NCBI GenBank assembly: GCA_003674045.1
Contig: PENC01000006.1
Span: 248,001 to 312,000 of the forward strand
Direction: 5' to 3'
DNA: 64,000 bases
Source of the DNA: Streptomyces griseocarneus
GTDB taxonomy: Bacteria; Actinomycetota; Actinomycetes; Streptomycetales; Streptomycetaceae
A program made the translations under genes and the position numbers. The notes beneath the pieces were generated by a model. That model did not search any database, was not told where the DNA came from, and saw only the letters and a list, made by a program, of their open reading frames with translations. This document shows, piece by piece, positions 27,170 through 38,370 of the stretch; positions within the stretch are counted from its first letter, which is position 1; every line of letters starts with the position of its first letter.

Positions 27170-30100
27170 ATGCAGGAGTCACCGGCCGGTCTGCGGGAAG
27201 AGCACCGCGCGGAGGTCGAGGGCCTGCTCACGCGGGCCGTCGAGGAGGAGGTGCGCCGCTCGGGCGGGCGCACGGACGGCGAGACCCTGCTCCGGCGGAC
27301 ACGCGAGGAGAGGGACGCGCTCGCGGCGCCCGCCGCGCAGGAGTACGCGGCGTACACGCGGGCGCTGGACGAGGAGAAAGCGGCGGTCCGCCCGCTGGCC
27401 ACCCGCCTGTCGTGGGCGTCGCTCGGCACCCCCGTCCTGGTCACCGGGGTGACCGCGGTGGCCGCGTGGGGCGCCGACCTCGCGTACGGCACGTCCACGA
27501 CCACCGCCGTCGGCACGGGCGCCGTGACGGCGGTCGCGGGAGCCCTGACGACCATGGTGAAGGTGACGGCCGGGCACTGGCCCGCGGCGCACCGGCGGGC
27601 GGCGAAGCGCGGACAGCCGGGCGGCACCGAGCAGTTGCGGCTCCAGTGGCTCACCGCCGTCGAGGTGCGCGGCGTCCGGCCGTTCCTGGACCACCAGCGC
27701 ATGGTGGCGGGCACGTCGTACACCCGCGGCGGGAAGCCGGGCCCGGGCGGCGAGGGCGGCGGCCGGGGCCCTGCCCTGCGCGGGCGGGACCGCAGCGCGG
27801 AGGCCAGGCGGCGGCAGGCGCTCTCGCGCTCGTTCGACCATCTCCCCGAGGCGACGGGGCCGTTCGCGGGGCGCCGCACGGAGCTGGACCGGATCGTCCG
27901 GTGGGTGCAGCAGGCGCGGGCCGCCACGGAGACCCGGCCGACCGTGGTGGTGCTGCACGGCCCGCCGGGGTCGGGCCGCTCCACGCTCGCGCTGCGGGCC
28001 GCGCACCACCTGCGCGACCAGTTCCGCGGCGCCGCCGCGGTGGATCTGCGCGGCGAGTCCGCGGACGAACGGCCTCTGCCTGCCGGGGAGGCCTTGGCGC
28101 AGTTGCTCGGCCTGCTCGGCGCGCCGCGCGAGCACCTGCCCGCCCGGGAGGGCGCCTCGCCCGGGGAACAGGAGCGGAAGCAGGCCGAGCTCTACGAGCG
28201 GCATCTCGCCGACGTGACGGCCGTCGTCGTGCTCGACGACGCGAGCGACGCCGGGCAGGTACGCGCGCTCGTCCCGCATCGCTCCGACAGCCTCGTCCTC
28301 GTCACCTCCCGCGCCCCGCTGGCCCTGCCGCCGGACCTGGCCGCGTGGGTGCACGAGCTGCGGGTCGACCCCCTGGACGAGGACGGCGCCGGGGAACTGC
28401 TCGCCGCGGTGTCCCAGGAGCCCGGGCTCGTCGGGCCTGGGCGCGAGGCGGCCCGGGTGCGGGAGCTGTGCGGCGGGCTGCCGCTGGCGCTGCGCGTGGC
28501 GGGCGCCACGCTGGGGCCGCGCACCCTTCCCGTGCTGGCCACGGAGCTGGCGGCCTCCGGACAGGACGACCCGGTGACGCGGGCGCTGTGGCTGGGCTAC
28601 CTCGACCAGGGCGACGGTGCCCGGTCCCTGCTGCGGCGGCTGGCGCTGGCGGGGCGGGCCTCACTGGGCCCGGCCGCGGCCGCGGCCCTGCTCGGCGAGG
28701 ACGAGAAGGAGGCGGCGGAGAAGCTCGCGCTGCTGGCACGGGCCGGGCTGATCGAACGCGTCCGCGCGAACCGGTACCGGATGCACGATGCGGTGCGCGC
28801 CTTCGCGCGGACCCGCCTCCACGAGGAGGAGGCCCCCGGTGAGCGCGGCGCCGCGCAGGAGCGCCTCTTCCGCAGCTACGCGGAGCTGGCGGACTCCGTC
28901 ATCCGCATGGTCGAGGGCAAGTCCACGACGCGCACGGGCGTCTTCATCAGGGGCGCCGCGGGCGGGCACGGCTTCGCCTCGCTGGACGCGGCGCTGCGCT
29001 GGATGGACGACGAGTCCGGCTTCATCACATCCTCCCTGCGGCACGCCGAGAACGTGGACCAGGCCGTGATCCAGCGGCTGCTGGGCGCCCTGTGCGACTA
29101 CTGCCTGCTGCGCGGGGACCTCCGCAGGCTCGGCGAACTGAGCGAGCTGACCCAGGCCATGGGCCGGGACGTGCTGTCGCAGTCCGTGCAGTGGCGCACC
29201 GGCGTCGCCGCCCGGCAGCTGGGCGAGCTGGACAAGTCCCGGGCGACGCTGGCCGCGGTGGTCGACCTCACCATGGAGGCGCACCGCCCGGACGAGGCGG
29301 CCCTGGCCCTGCGCGACCTGGGGGTCACCCTGCACCACCAGGGGCAGCTCCCGGAGGCCGCCGCCAAGCTGCGGCAGGCCCTGGACCTCCAGGCCGGATC
29401 CGGGCTGAGCGGTGACCGGGCCTGGACCCTGCACGCGCTGGCGGCCGTCGAGCGGGACCGCGGGCTGCTGGGCGAGGCGCTCACCCTGCTGGACGACTCC
29501 CTGGAGCTGCACCTGGAGAACGAGAGTCTGCACGGCCAGGCCTGGGCCCACCTCCAACTGGGCCAGCTGCGGCTGGTCTCCGGCCGCCCCGACCAGGCCC
29601 GGGAGGAGCTCGAAGCGGCCCGTGAGCTGCACCGGCGCACCCACGACACGCGCGGCGAGACCTGGGCCGCGACCCACCTGGCCCGCGCCGCGCTCGCGAG
29701 CGGTGACGCCGCCGCGGCGGCCGACCAGCTCCGCCGGGCGGCCGCCGGGCTGCGCGGGCACGGGGACGCCCGCGGCGAGGCATGGACGCTGTACTTCCTG
29801 GGCCAGGCCCTGGAGGACCTCGGCGACCGGGCGGCTGCGGTGCGCGAACTGGACCGCGCACGCACGATGTTCAGCCGCATGCGCGACACGTACGGGCTGG
29901 CCTGCGCCCGGCACGACTCGGGCCGCGTCACCCGCGACCAGCGGGCGGCCCAGACGGGCTCACTGCGCAACAGCGGCTACGCCCGGCAGCTGCTCCAGGA
30001 GGCCCGCACCGACTTCCAGCGGTCGGGCGTCCCGCACGGCGAGGCGTGGTCGTGCCTGGAGCTGGCCGTCGTCGACGCGGGCAACGACCGGCCCGGACCG

Positions 30101-30445
30101 GCGCTCGCACTGACCGACACGGCACTGCGGTTGTTCACGGACCTCGGGGACCACCGCGGCGAGAGCTGGGCCCGCTTCCTGCGCTGCACCCTGCTGCCGT
30201 TCGCGTCGCCGGGCGGCTCGGTGGTCGGGGCGGCCGTGGCGGAGGAGGAACTGTCCGCGCTGCGACGGGAGCTGCGCGAGCCCGGCCGGCAGACCGACCA
30301 CACCCTGGAGGAGGCCGCGGAGGCGTACGCCGTGGTCCTGGAGCAGGGCATCGAACCGGAGGCGGGCTGGCGGGCCTGGCAGCTCGGCTTCGTGCCGGGG
30401 CGCCGGGCCCGCGAGGTCGTGGCCGTGGCGCACGGCAAGACCTGA
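27170..30445 (+). CDS. Membrane-anchored NB-ARC/TPR STAND ATPase-like protein
   Basis: 1091 aa. Residues 1-75 are charged and coiled-coil-like. Two hydrophobic helices follow at about 80-125 (LGTPVLVTGVTAVAAWGADL, then TAVGTGAVTAVAGALTTMV). An NB-ARC module begins near 220: the P-loop is GPPGSGRST at 264-272, with Arg270 where Lys is normal; then VVVLDDAS (Walker B), CGGLPLALRVAG, and the MHD-type YRMHDAV at about 538. From about 640 to the end are TPR-like repeats. It resembles the NTPase-TPR half of AfsR-type regulators but has no DNA-binding or obvious enzymatic domain. The plus-strand ricin-like gene follows after 103 bp. ATG 27170 after GGGGAAGGGG. Confidence 0.85.
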   Translation: MQESPAGLREEHRAEVEGLLTRAVEEEVRRSGGRTDGETLLRRTREERDALAAPAAQEYAAYTRALDEEKAAVRPLATRLSWASLGTPVLVTGVTAVAAWGADLAYGTSTTTAVGTGAVTAVAGALTTMVKVTAGHWPAAHRRAAKRGQPGGTEQLRLQWLTAVEVRGVRPFLDHQRMVAGTSYTRGGKPGPGGEGGGRGPALRGRDRSAEARRRQALSRSFDHLPEATGPFAGRRTELDRIVRWVQQARAATETRPTVVVLHGPPGSGRSTLALRAAHHLRDQFRGAAAVDLRGESADERPLPAGEALAQLLGLLGAPREHLPAREGASPGEQERKQAELYERHLADVTAVVVLDDASDAGQVRALVPHRSDSLVLVTSRAPLALPPDLAAWVHELRVDPLDEDGAGELLAAVSQEPGLVGPGREAARVRELCGGLPLALRVAGATLGPRTLPVLATELAASGQDDPVTRALWLGYLDQGDGARSLLRRLALAGRASLGPAAAAALLGEDEKEAAEKLALLARAGLIERVRANRYRMHDAVRAFARTRLHEEEAPGERGAAQERLFRSYAELADSVIRMVEGKSTTRTGVFIRGAAGGHGFASLDAALRWMDDESGFITSSLRHAENVDQAVIQRLLGALCDYCLLRGDLRRLGELSELTQAMGRDVLSQSVQWRTGVAARQLGELDKSRATLAAVVDLTMEAHRPDEAALALRDLGVTLHHQGQLPEAAAKLRQALDLQAGSGLSGDRAWTLHALAAVERDRGLLGEALTLLDDSLELHLENESLHGQAWAHLQLGQLRLVSGRPDQAREELEAARELHRRTHDTRGETWAATHLARAALASGDAAAAADQLRRAAAGLRGHGDARGEAWTLYFLGQALEDLGDRAAAVRELDRARTMFSRMRDTYGLACARHDSGRVTRDQRAAQTGSLRNSGYARQLLQEARTDFQRSGVPHGEAWSCLELAVVDAGNDRPGPALALTDTALRLFTDLGDHRGESWARFLRCTLLPFASPGGSVVGAAVAEEELSALRRELREPGRQTDHTLEEAAEAYAVVLEQGIEPEAGWRAWQLGFVPGRRAREVVAVAHGKT

Positions 30446-30548
30446 TCGGGACGATCATGTCCGGAAACGATGTGTCACCGTACGGATCCCGTAAGTAATG
30501 TCGACGCCCTCTCCACCGGTCCCGCCACCGTCACGAGGAGTTGTCGCC

Positions 30549-31097
30549 ATGCGTCGCCCCGCCCGCGCCACCGCCGTCTTCCTCGCCGTCGCCGCAGCCT
30601 TCGGGCTCGCGGCGCCGGCGGCCGTCGCCGCCCCGCAGCCCGCGCCCGACGCGGCTTTCCGCATCCACAACAGCGCGTTCGGCGGCTGCCTGACGGCGGA
30701 GGGCTCCGGCTACCGCGACCCCGGCGGGACGCGGCGGCCGTGGCTCGTCGCCCTGCAGCCGTGCGAATCGGCTTCGCCCGCTGCCCAGAAGTGGGTCTAC
30801 AGCCAGGCCAGCCACCAGTACTGGTCGCAGGCACAGCCCTACCGCTGCATCGACGGCAAGGGCACGCGGCTGGTCATCGAGCTGTGCGACGCGGACTCCC
30901 CCACCCAGCGGTTCCGCCCGGGGCCGGCCGGCCCCGGCGGACAGCGGACGATCGCCTCGGAGGCGGACGGGCGCGTGTGGGAGCAGGACTCCCACGTCGC
31001 GCGTGGCCGCGTGCGGACCGCCCTGGGTGACGGGGTGCGCGTCCGCGGCGACGCGGCCGCTTCGGCCGACCGGCGGTGGGTGCTGGCCGGTTCTTGA
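30549..31097 (+). CDS. Secreted ricin-type lectin-like protein
   Basis: 182 aa. Signal peptide ARATAVFLAVAAAFGLAAPA, with cleavage after AVAA. The mature protein has FRIHNSAFGGCLTAEGSGYR, then QPCESASPAAQKWVYSQ and YRCIDGKGTRLVIELCD followed by TQRF. This is the C-x(n)-C-x-x-x-x-QRF spacing of a ricin B-type trefoil; the third lobe (REDGRVWEQD-like) is degenerate. ATG at 30549 is chosen because GAGGAG lies nine bases upstream and the signal begins there. It follows the STAND gene after 103 bp. Function probably glycan binding. Confidence 0.8.
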   Translation: MRRPARATAVFLAVAAAFGLAAPAAVAAPQPAPDAAFRIHNSAFGGCLTAEGSGYRDPGGTRRPWLVALQPCESASPAAQKWVYSQASHQYWSQAQPYRCIDGKGTRLVIELCDADSPTQRFRPGPAGPGGQRTIASEADGRVWEQDSHVARGRVRTALGDGVRVRGDAAASADRRWVLAGS

Positions 31098-31128
31098 GTA
31101 CGCCTTATGGGGTGGAAGGCATTGTCGT

Positions 31129-31189
31129 CGGGCGGCTGCGGGTTCGTTGTGGCTGGGCCGCAGTTCCCCGCGCCCCTTCAGGGCGCGCC
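31129..31189 (-). repeat. Intergenic hairpin repeat, copy 3
   Basis: Inverted copy between the ricin-like gene and the next small gene: GCAGTTCCCCGCGCCC then TTCAGGGCGCG. A GGCGGCTGCGGGTTCG tail matches the other copies. It has a slightly shorter stem than the rest. Confidence 0.8.
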
Positions 31190-31221
31190 CGCTGTCAGTG
31201 GGGCCACGTACGCTCACTGGC

Positions 31222-31533
31222 ATGAGTTACGCAGACCTGCGCGAACTCCAGAGCGCGCTCAGCACCGCCTCGGACATCGCCTTCTCCCTCGACGCCACCG
31301 CCCCGGCCCCGCACGAGGCCGACCAGCTTCTCGACGCCCTGCGCCGGGCGGTGGCGGCTGCCAGCGCCCTGGGCGCCGGTGCGGGCGCGACGGGCTGCGC
31401 GGAGCACCCCAAGGGCCCGGTCGACCCGCTGTACGGGGACAAGGACGACCCCCTGCCGCCGGGCTGGGGCCGCTGCCTGCTGTGCAACGACCGACGCCGC
31501 CGGGCAAGCGCGCAGCGCCGCGGCTGGCGCTGA
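31222..31533 (+). CDS. Small Cys/His-containing hypothetical protein (103 aa)
   Basis: ATG 31222 gives MSYADLRELQSALSTASDIA, then a helical region EADQLLDALRRAVAAASAL. A C-terminal cluster follows: GCAEHPKGPVDPLYGDKDD, then WGRCLLCNDRRRR. One Cys-x-x-His and one Cys-x-x-Cys could bind a zinc ion. No family name recognised, but the frame is well formed. A longer frame extends upstream but runs through the repeat, so this start is preferred. The ribosome site is weak. Confidence 0.65.
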   Translation: MSYADLRELQSALSTASDIAFSLDATAPAPHEADQLLDALRRAVAAASALGAGAGATGCAEHPKGPVDPLYGDKDDPLPPGWGRCLLCNDRRRRASAQRRGWR

Positions 31534-31549
31534 CGGGGACGTAACGGGG

Positions 31550-31608
31550 GCGCCCCGTAAGGGGCGCGGGGAACTGCGCGAGCAACCAACGACGGCCCGC
31601 AGCCGCCG
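31550..31608 (+). repeat. Intergenic hairpin repeat, copy 4
   Basis: Hairpin GCGCCCC-gtaa-GGGGCGC (31550-31567), then GGGGAACTGCGCG and the tail GACGGCCCGCAGCCGCCGTA. It is 17 bp past the stop of the small Cys/His protein and in the plus orientation, as copy 1. Confidence 0.88.
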
Positions 31609-31653
31609 TACGGCATCGCCGCCCACCCCATGAGGCGCCCCGACACGAAACGC

Positions 31654-32220
31654 TCACCCCGCCGCGGCGATCAACCCCATATACCGATCCCAGTCCCAAT
31701 AGGGACCAGGGTCCGTATGAGTCGCCCCCGGCACCTCCACATGCCCGATGATCCGCTCCCGCGTCAGCGGAATGCCGTGCCGTGCGCAGACCGCCGCGGC
31801 CAGCCGCGCCGACGACCGGTACATCGCATCCGTGAAGTATTCGGGGCGGTCGATCCAGCCTTCGTGCTCGATGCCGATGCTGCGCGTGTTGTAGTCCCAG
31901 TTGCCCGCGTGCCAGGCGATGTCCTTCTCCCGCACGAACTGGCCGATATAGCCGTCGGCCGAGGCGACCATGTAGTGCGCCGAGACCTTGGAGCGCGGGT
32001 CCTGGAAGATCCGCATCGCGTCGGGGAAGGTCTCCTGCGTCACGTGGATCACGAGGAAGTCGACGGGATAGGCGTCGGGCCGACTGGAGACCGTGTAGTT
32101 GGCATTGTCGGCCGGTATCCAGTGGGTGGGCGGATAGGTGGCGGTCGCGGGGCGGTCTTCCATGAGGGCTCCCGGGTCGAGGGCACGCCGGCCGGCACGG
32201 GTCAGCAGCGACGGGGACAT
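31654..32220 (-). CDS. N-acetylmuramoyl-L-alanine amidase (Amidase_2)
   Basis: 188 aa zinc amidase cleaving the bond between N-acetylmuramic acid and L-alanine in peptidoglycan. Visible motifs: DFLVIHVTQETFPDAMRIFQ (first zinc His), VSAHYMVASADG, WHAGNWDYNTRSIGIEHEG, and ATHTDPGPYWDWDRYM (last His and Asp). This is the minimal catalytic domain without a wall-binding region. ATG at 32220 is preferred to 32295 because GGAG lies close upstream; no signal peptide is evident in either. It may be a cytosolic recycling-type enzyme or exported by another route. Confidence 0.9.
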   Translation of the reverse strand: MSPSLLTRAGRRALDPGALMEDRPATATYPPTHWIPADNANYTVSSRPDAYPVDFLVIHVTQETFPDAMRIFQDPRSKVSAHYMVASADGYIGQFVREKDIAWHAGNWDYNTRSIGIEHEGWIDRPEYFTDAMYRSSARLAAAVCARHGIPLTRERIIGHVEVPGATHTDPGPYWDWDRYMGLIAAAG

Positions 32221-32382
32221 GACACTCCACTTTCCCCCGGCCCGCAAGAACCGACAGGGATACACGCATAAAAATAGGATCCGCGGCTGGTTCATTCATG
32301 GAATGTAAGGTTGGTGTTGCAACTCACCTTTGATTCACGATAGATCTGCCCATAATCGCCCGAATATGACCCGATAGCCGCT

Positions 32383-32541
32383 TTGGCTCATGGGCGACTG
32401 TCTGCCATAGTCGAGGGCACGACCCCCATTGACCCGGGCCAGGTCGTCCACCGGCCGTGGAGTACACCCCAATTTCTTCACGGCCGCACGAAGAGGCCCC
32501 CGGCCCGTTCGCTCACCCGCGACGGATGGGGGCCTCTTCGT
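32383..32541 (+). ncRNA. Candidate small RNA with promoter, three hairpins and terminator
   Basis: A promoter-like TTGGCT (32383-32388) and CATAGT (32406-32411) are separated by exactly 17 bp. The predicted transcript (about 32418-32541, ~125 nt) has three hairpins: ACGACC/GGTCGT (32419-32424 with 32442-32447), CGGCCGTG/CACGGCCG (32452-32459 with 32479-32486), and an 11-bp terminator AAGAGGCCCCC/GGGGGCCTCTT (32491-32501 with 32528-32538). It lies in a 400-bp gap between two minus-strand genes. No plus-strand reading frame with coding character is present. I do not recognise a named RNA family; it is inferred only from signals. Confidence 0.55.
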
Positions 32542-32622
32542 TTGCCCGCGCGGTTTGCTCGCGCAGATTGCCCACGCGGTTTGCCCGCGCGCCCATTCAC
32601 CCGAGCCCGGCCTCCGCCGGGC

Positions 32623-33219
32623 TCAGCGGTCGGCGACCCGCATCTCGAACCACGTGGTCTTGCCGCGCGCCAGCAGATCCACGCCCCAGCGGTCCGAGAG
32701 CTTGTCCACCAGGAACAGCCCCCGGCCGCTGATATCGAGCTCGTGCACCGGCATCAGACACGGGAGCCCGCGCGAGGGGTCCCGCACCTCTATCCGCAGC
32801 CAGCCGCGCCGCCGCTCCATCCGCAGCCCGAAGGAGCGCGCCCCGGTGTGCCGGACCGCGTTGCCGACGAGCTCGGACACCAGCAGGACGGCGTGCTCCG
32901 TGAGCTGCGCGGAGAGCCCCCACTGCCGGAGGACGACCGTCCGGGTCAGCCGACGCGCGGCGACCGCCGATTCCGGACGGGAGGGCAATTGGACCTCGCC
33001 GAGCGTGGGGTCGCCGAACAGCTCGAGCGCCCCTTGCCCCAGGTCGTCCTCCACCGTCGACAGCCGACGCACGGCAGCCATGGCGCTCCGCCGACGCGGC
33101 TGATCCATTCCTTCCAGACCCGCCATGGCCCCCATCATGGCCGCCGTAAAGACGCCGTGTGCTGGAACGAAGGGATTCGATGTACCGGAATCCACGCCTC
33201 CAACGCGGCTCCACGACAT
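32623..33219 (-). CDS. Anti-sigma-factor-type ATP-binding protein (HATPase_c_2)
   Basis: 198 aa if begun at 33219. The C-terminal domain is an RsbW/SpoIIAB-like GHKL ATPase: N-box LLVSELVGNAVRHTG, then LRIEVRDPSRG and the G-box ELDISGRGLFLVDKLSD. Family members bind a sigma factor or an anti-anti-sigma protein and may phosphorylate a serine; Streptomyces has dozens. No partner gene is adjacent. The start is uncertain: ATGs at 33138, 33135, 33126 and 33108 are also in frame, and the first ~35 residues look non-conserved. Confidence 0.85.
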   Translation of the reverse strand: MSWSRVGGVDSGTSNPFVPAHGVFTAAMMGAMAGLEGMDQPRRRSAMAAVRRLSTVEDDLGQGALELFGDPTLGEVQLPSRPESAVAARRLTRTVVLRQWGLSAQLTEHAVLLVSELVGNAVRHTGARSFGLRMERRRGWLRIEVRDPSRGLPCLMPVHELDISGRGLFLVDKLSDRWGVDLLARGKTTWFEMRVADR

Positions 33220-33477
33220 ATGCCATGGGCAGCCAGTCGATCAGAAAATGCCGACTGACCTGCGGTGACCTGGGGTGCACAGATGATCGCTCAGCGCATG
33301 GAACAAGGTCATTTCGAGGCGTTCGCACACGCCTGGGAATTCCCCCACAAGGGGCAACCTCCGGCGCCCGGGCCGGACCGTGACAACGCGCGGGGCGGGG
33401 CCTCCGATCCCGGCGACCCCGCCCCAACAGCCTTGTTCAGCCTCGTTCCGCCGCGTTCCGGCTCAACTCGGCGTCTT

Positions 33478-34245
33478 TCAGACGAACTTGGCCTTGCCCG
33501 GTCCGTCCTCGACGAAGCTGCGCATGCCGATCTCCCGGTCCTCGGTGGCGAACAGCCCGGCGAACCAGTTGCGTTCGATGGCGAGCCCGGTGTCGATGTC
33601 GGTCTCCAGGCCGGTGTCCACCGACTCCTTGGCGGCGCGCAGCGCCAGCGCCGGCCCGGCGGCCAGCTTCGCGGCCCACGCGTGCGCCTGCCCGTAGACC
33701 TCGGCGGCCGGGACGACGCGGTCGACGAGCCCGAGGGCCAGCGCCTCGTCGGCCTTCACCTGACGGCCGGTGAAGATGAGGTCCTTGGCCTTGGAGGGGC
33801 CGATGAGCCGCGACAGCCGCTGCGTGCCGCCCGCGCCCGGGATCAGGCCGAGCAGGATCTCGGGCTGCCCCAGCTTGGCGTTGTCCGCGGCGATACGGAA
33901 GTCGGCGCAGAGCGCGAGCTCGCAGCCGCCGCCGAGCGCGTAGCCGGTGACGGCGGCGACGACGGGCTTGGGGATGCGGGCAACGGCCGTGAAGGCGTCC
34001 TGGAGGCCGCGGGACCGGGCCACCATGGCCGCGTGGTCCATCTTCTGCATCTCCTTGATGTCCGCGCCCGCCGCGAACACCTTCTCCCCGCCCCACAGCA
34101 CCACGGCCCGGACGTCCGCGCGCCGGGTGACCTCCTCCGCGAGCTCGCGGAGCCGGTCCTGGGTCGCGATGTCCAGCGCGTTCATGGGCGGACGGTCCAG
34201 CCGGACGGTCCCGACGCCCTCGGCAACCTCAAGATGCACAGTCAT
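33478..34245 (-). CDS. Enoyl-CoA hydratase/isomerase family protein
   Basis: 255 aa crotonase-fold enzyme. Oxyanion-hole blocks are AVVLWGGEKVFAAGADIKEM and VTGYALGGGCELALCADFRI. The catalytic-residue region after AKLGQPEILLGLIPGAGGTQ contains the Glu of the hydratase active site. It hydrates 2-enoyl-CoA in fatty-acid or other acyl-CoA breakdown. ATG at 34245. It stands alone between the anti-sigma-type gene and the L,D-transpeptidase gene, so the pathway is not shown by context. Confidence 0.92.
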   Translation of the reverse strand: MTVHLEVAEGVGTVRLDRPPMNALDIATQDRLRELAEEVTRRADVRAVVLWGGEKVFAAGADIKEMQKMDHAAMVARSRGLQDAFTAVARIPKPVVAAVTGYALGGGCELALCADFRIAADNAKLGQPEILLGLIPGAGGTQRLSRLIGPSKAKDLIFTGRQVKADEALALGLVDRVVPAAEVYGQAHAWAAKLAAGPALALRAAKESVDTGLETDIDTGLAIERNWFAGLFATEDREIGMRSFVEDGPGKAKFV

Positions 34246-34393
34246 GCCAGCAGGTTAGCTTCAGGGTTCCCGCGGGGTCTGCCCCGTACGGCGGGCACAT
34301 GCGAAGCGGCCCGGTGCACTTGATCACAGTGCGCCGGGCCGCCGTCGGGCCGTCACCAGGGGGTGGCGGAGTGCCCCATGAGGGGCGTGGGGG

Positions 34394-35608
34394 TCAGCTC
34401 CCCACGGTCCACTCCGACCAGGGCAGGTTCCAGCCGTTGAGCCCGTTGTCCGGCTGGATCGTTTTGTCAGGGGAGTTCTTCACGATGACGACGTCACCGA
34501 TCAGCGAGTTGTTGTAGAACCAGGCGGCCGGGGTGTTCGGGTCGCCGCCACCGCGCTGGTCCATCAGACCGACACAGCCGTGGCTGACGTTCTCGGAGCC
34601 GAAGGTGCCCTCACCCGACCAGTAGTTGCCGTGCAGGAAGGTGCCGGAGGTGGACAGACGCATCGCGTGCGGCACGTCCGGTATGTCGTACTCGCCGCCG
34701 AAGCCGACCGTGCGGCCGTCCATGCGGGTCACGTCGTACTTCTCGCTGATGACCATCTGGCCGTTGTACGTCGAGTGGCCCGGGGCACCGGCAGAGATCG
34801 GAACGGTCTTCAGCTTCTTGCCGTCGCGCTCGACGAGCATCTCGTGGGTGTTGGCGTCGACCGTGCTCACCTGGCTGCGGCCGACGGTGAACTTCACGGT
34901 CTTGTCCTGGGTGCCGTAGACGCCGTCACGGCCCTCGACGCCGTTCAGGTTCATCTGGAGGGTCACCTTGGTGCCCGCGGCCCAGTACTTCTCGGGGCGG
35001 AAGTCGAGGCGGTCGTTGCCGAACCAGTGACCCTTGATCGGCACGGCCGGGTCGGCCGTCACCTTCACGGCCTGCTCGATGGCCTTGGGGTCGGTGATGC
35101 CACGGCTGAAATTCAGCGACACCGGCATGCCGACGCCCACCGTGGTGCCGTCCTCCGGCGTGAAGTAGCCGACGAACGTGTTCTGCGGAGTGAGGGTGGT
35201 GAAGGCGGCGTGCTTGGCCGACGTGCGGCCGTCCTTGTCCTTGGCCAGCGCGTCGACCGTGTACTTCGTGGCCGCGCCCAGATGGGCCGTCGGCTCCCAG
35301 GACTTGCCGTCGTCGGATATCTTGCCGTCCACCGCGGCGCCCTTGGCGTCGGCCACCTTCACGGAGGTCAGGGTGCCCTTGTCCGCGGTGACCTTGAGCG
35401 CGCCGTTCGTCGCGACGTCGCTCGCGCCGTCCTTGGGCGCGATCGTGACGACGGCCTGCGAGGGCTTGCCGTCGTCCTTCTTGGCGCCGTCCTTCTTGTC
35501 GTCACCATCGCCGCCACAGGCGGTGACCAGCATCAGCAGCGCCCCGAGCAGCAGCGCCAGCAGGCCGCGGCGGCCCCCGCGCCCTCTCGATATCAGCTGG
35601 GCGTTCAC
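34394..35608 (-). CDS. L,D-transpeptidase lipoprotein with Ig-like domains
   Basis: About 404 aa. A lipoprotein signal ends in LLMLVTACGGDG. Then come two Ig-like domains (about 50-170 and 180-280; TIAPKDGASDVATNGALKV, NFSRGITDPKAIEQAVKV), followed by the YkuD catalytic domain with HGNYWSGEGTFGS and SHGCVGL, nucleophile about C345. This is the LdtMt2-like layout. It makes 3-3 crosslinks between peptidoglycan stems or attaches proteins to them. GTG at 35608 after GGGAGA is preferred to an upstream Arg-rich extension. Confidence 0.94.
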   Translation of the reverse strand: MNAQLISRGRGGRRGLLALLLGALLMLVTACGGDGDDKKDGAKKDDGKPSQAVVTIAPKDGASDVATNGALKVTADKGTLTSVKVADAKGAAVDGKISDDGKSWEPTAHLGAATKYTVDALAKDKDGRTSAKHAAFTTLTPQNTFVGYFTPEDGTTVGVGMPVSLNFSRGITDPKAIEQAVKVTADPAVPIKGHWFGNDRLDFRPEKYWAAGTKVTLQMNLNGVEGRDGVYGTQDKTVKFTVGRSQVSTVDANTHEMLVERDGKKLKTVPISAGAPGHSTYNGQMVISEKYDVTRMDGRTVGFGGEYDIPDVPHAMRLSTSGTFLHGNYWSGEGTFGSENVSHGCVGLMDQRGGGDPNTPAAWFYNNSLIGDVVIVKNSPDKTIQPDNGLNGWNLPWSEWTVGS

Positions 35609-36007
35609 AACGGTTGTCTCCCTTTTCGCACGGCCCGCGGCCACGCGGTGCCCCCTGGGCGCGTCAACACGCGCATGGCGATAGATAACCACATGCCACC
35701 GACAGTGCATGGCTCGGGAATGTCACCGTTCCGCAGCAAATGAGAACGGTGGTGCGAGGCGTACGTCTGAGGGGTGAGCGATGGCCGAATCGAGGCATCT
35801 TAAACCGGCCATCTGTGCCCGACGACCACGAGGGGCCGGGTGCCGACGGGTGCCGACGGGAACGGCCGCGTCCGATCACACGGGTGAGCGCGCCCGTGGA
35901 TCTGGGCAGAACTGGGGGAAGGGCGAACCGCCGACGCCCCGGCCCGGGACGGCCGGGTGCCCGGCGCTGTCGATCGAGAGCCGCCGAGAGCCGCCGGAGG
36001 CGACAAC
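35609..36007. other. Divergent region between L,D-transpeptidase and glgX
   Basis: About 400 bp with promoters expected in both directions. A 7-bp inverted repeat CACCGTT/AACGGTG is at 35724-35751. No securely spaced promoter and no gene were recognised. Confidence 0.5.
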
Positions 36008-38362
<2,355 letters not shown>

Positions 38363-38370
38363 GGCCGGTG

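Noticed and set aside
32221-32380. Cyclic-di-AMP riboswitch before the cell-wall amidase
   Set aside because: The minus-strand leader is AT-rich and lacks the conserved aptamer segments.
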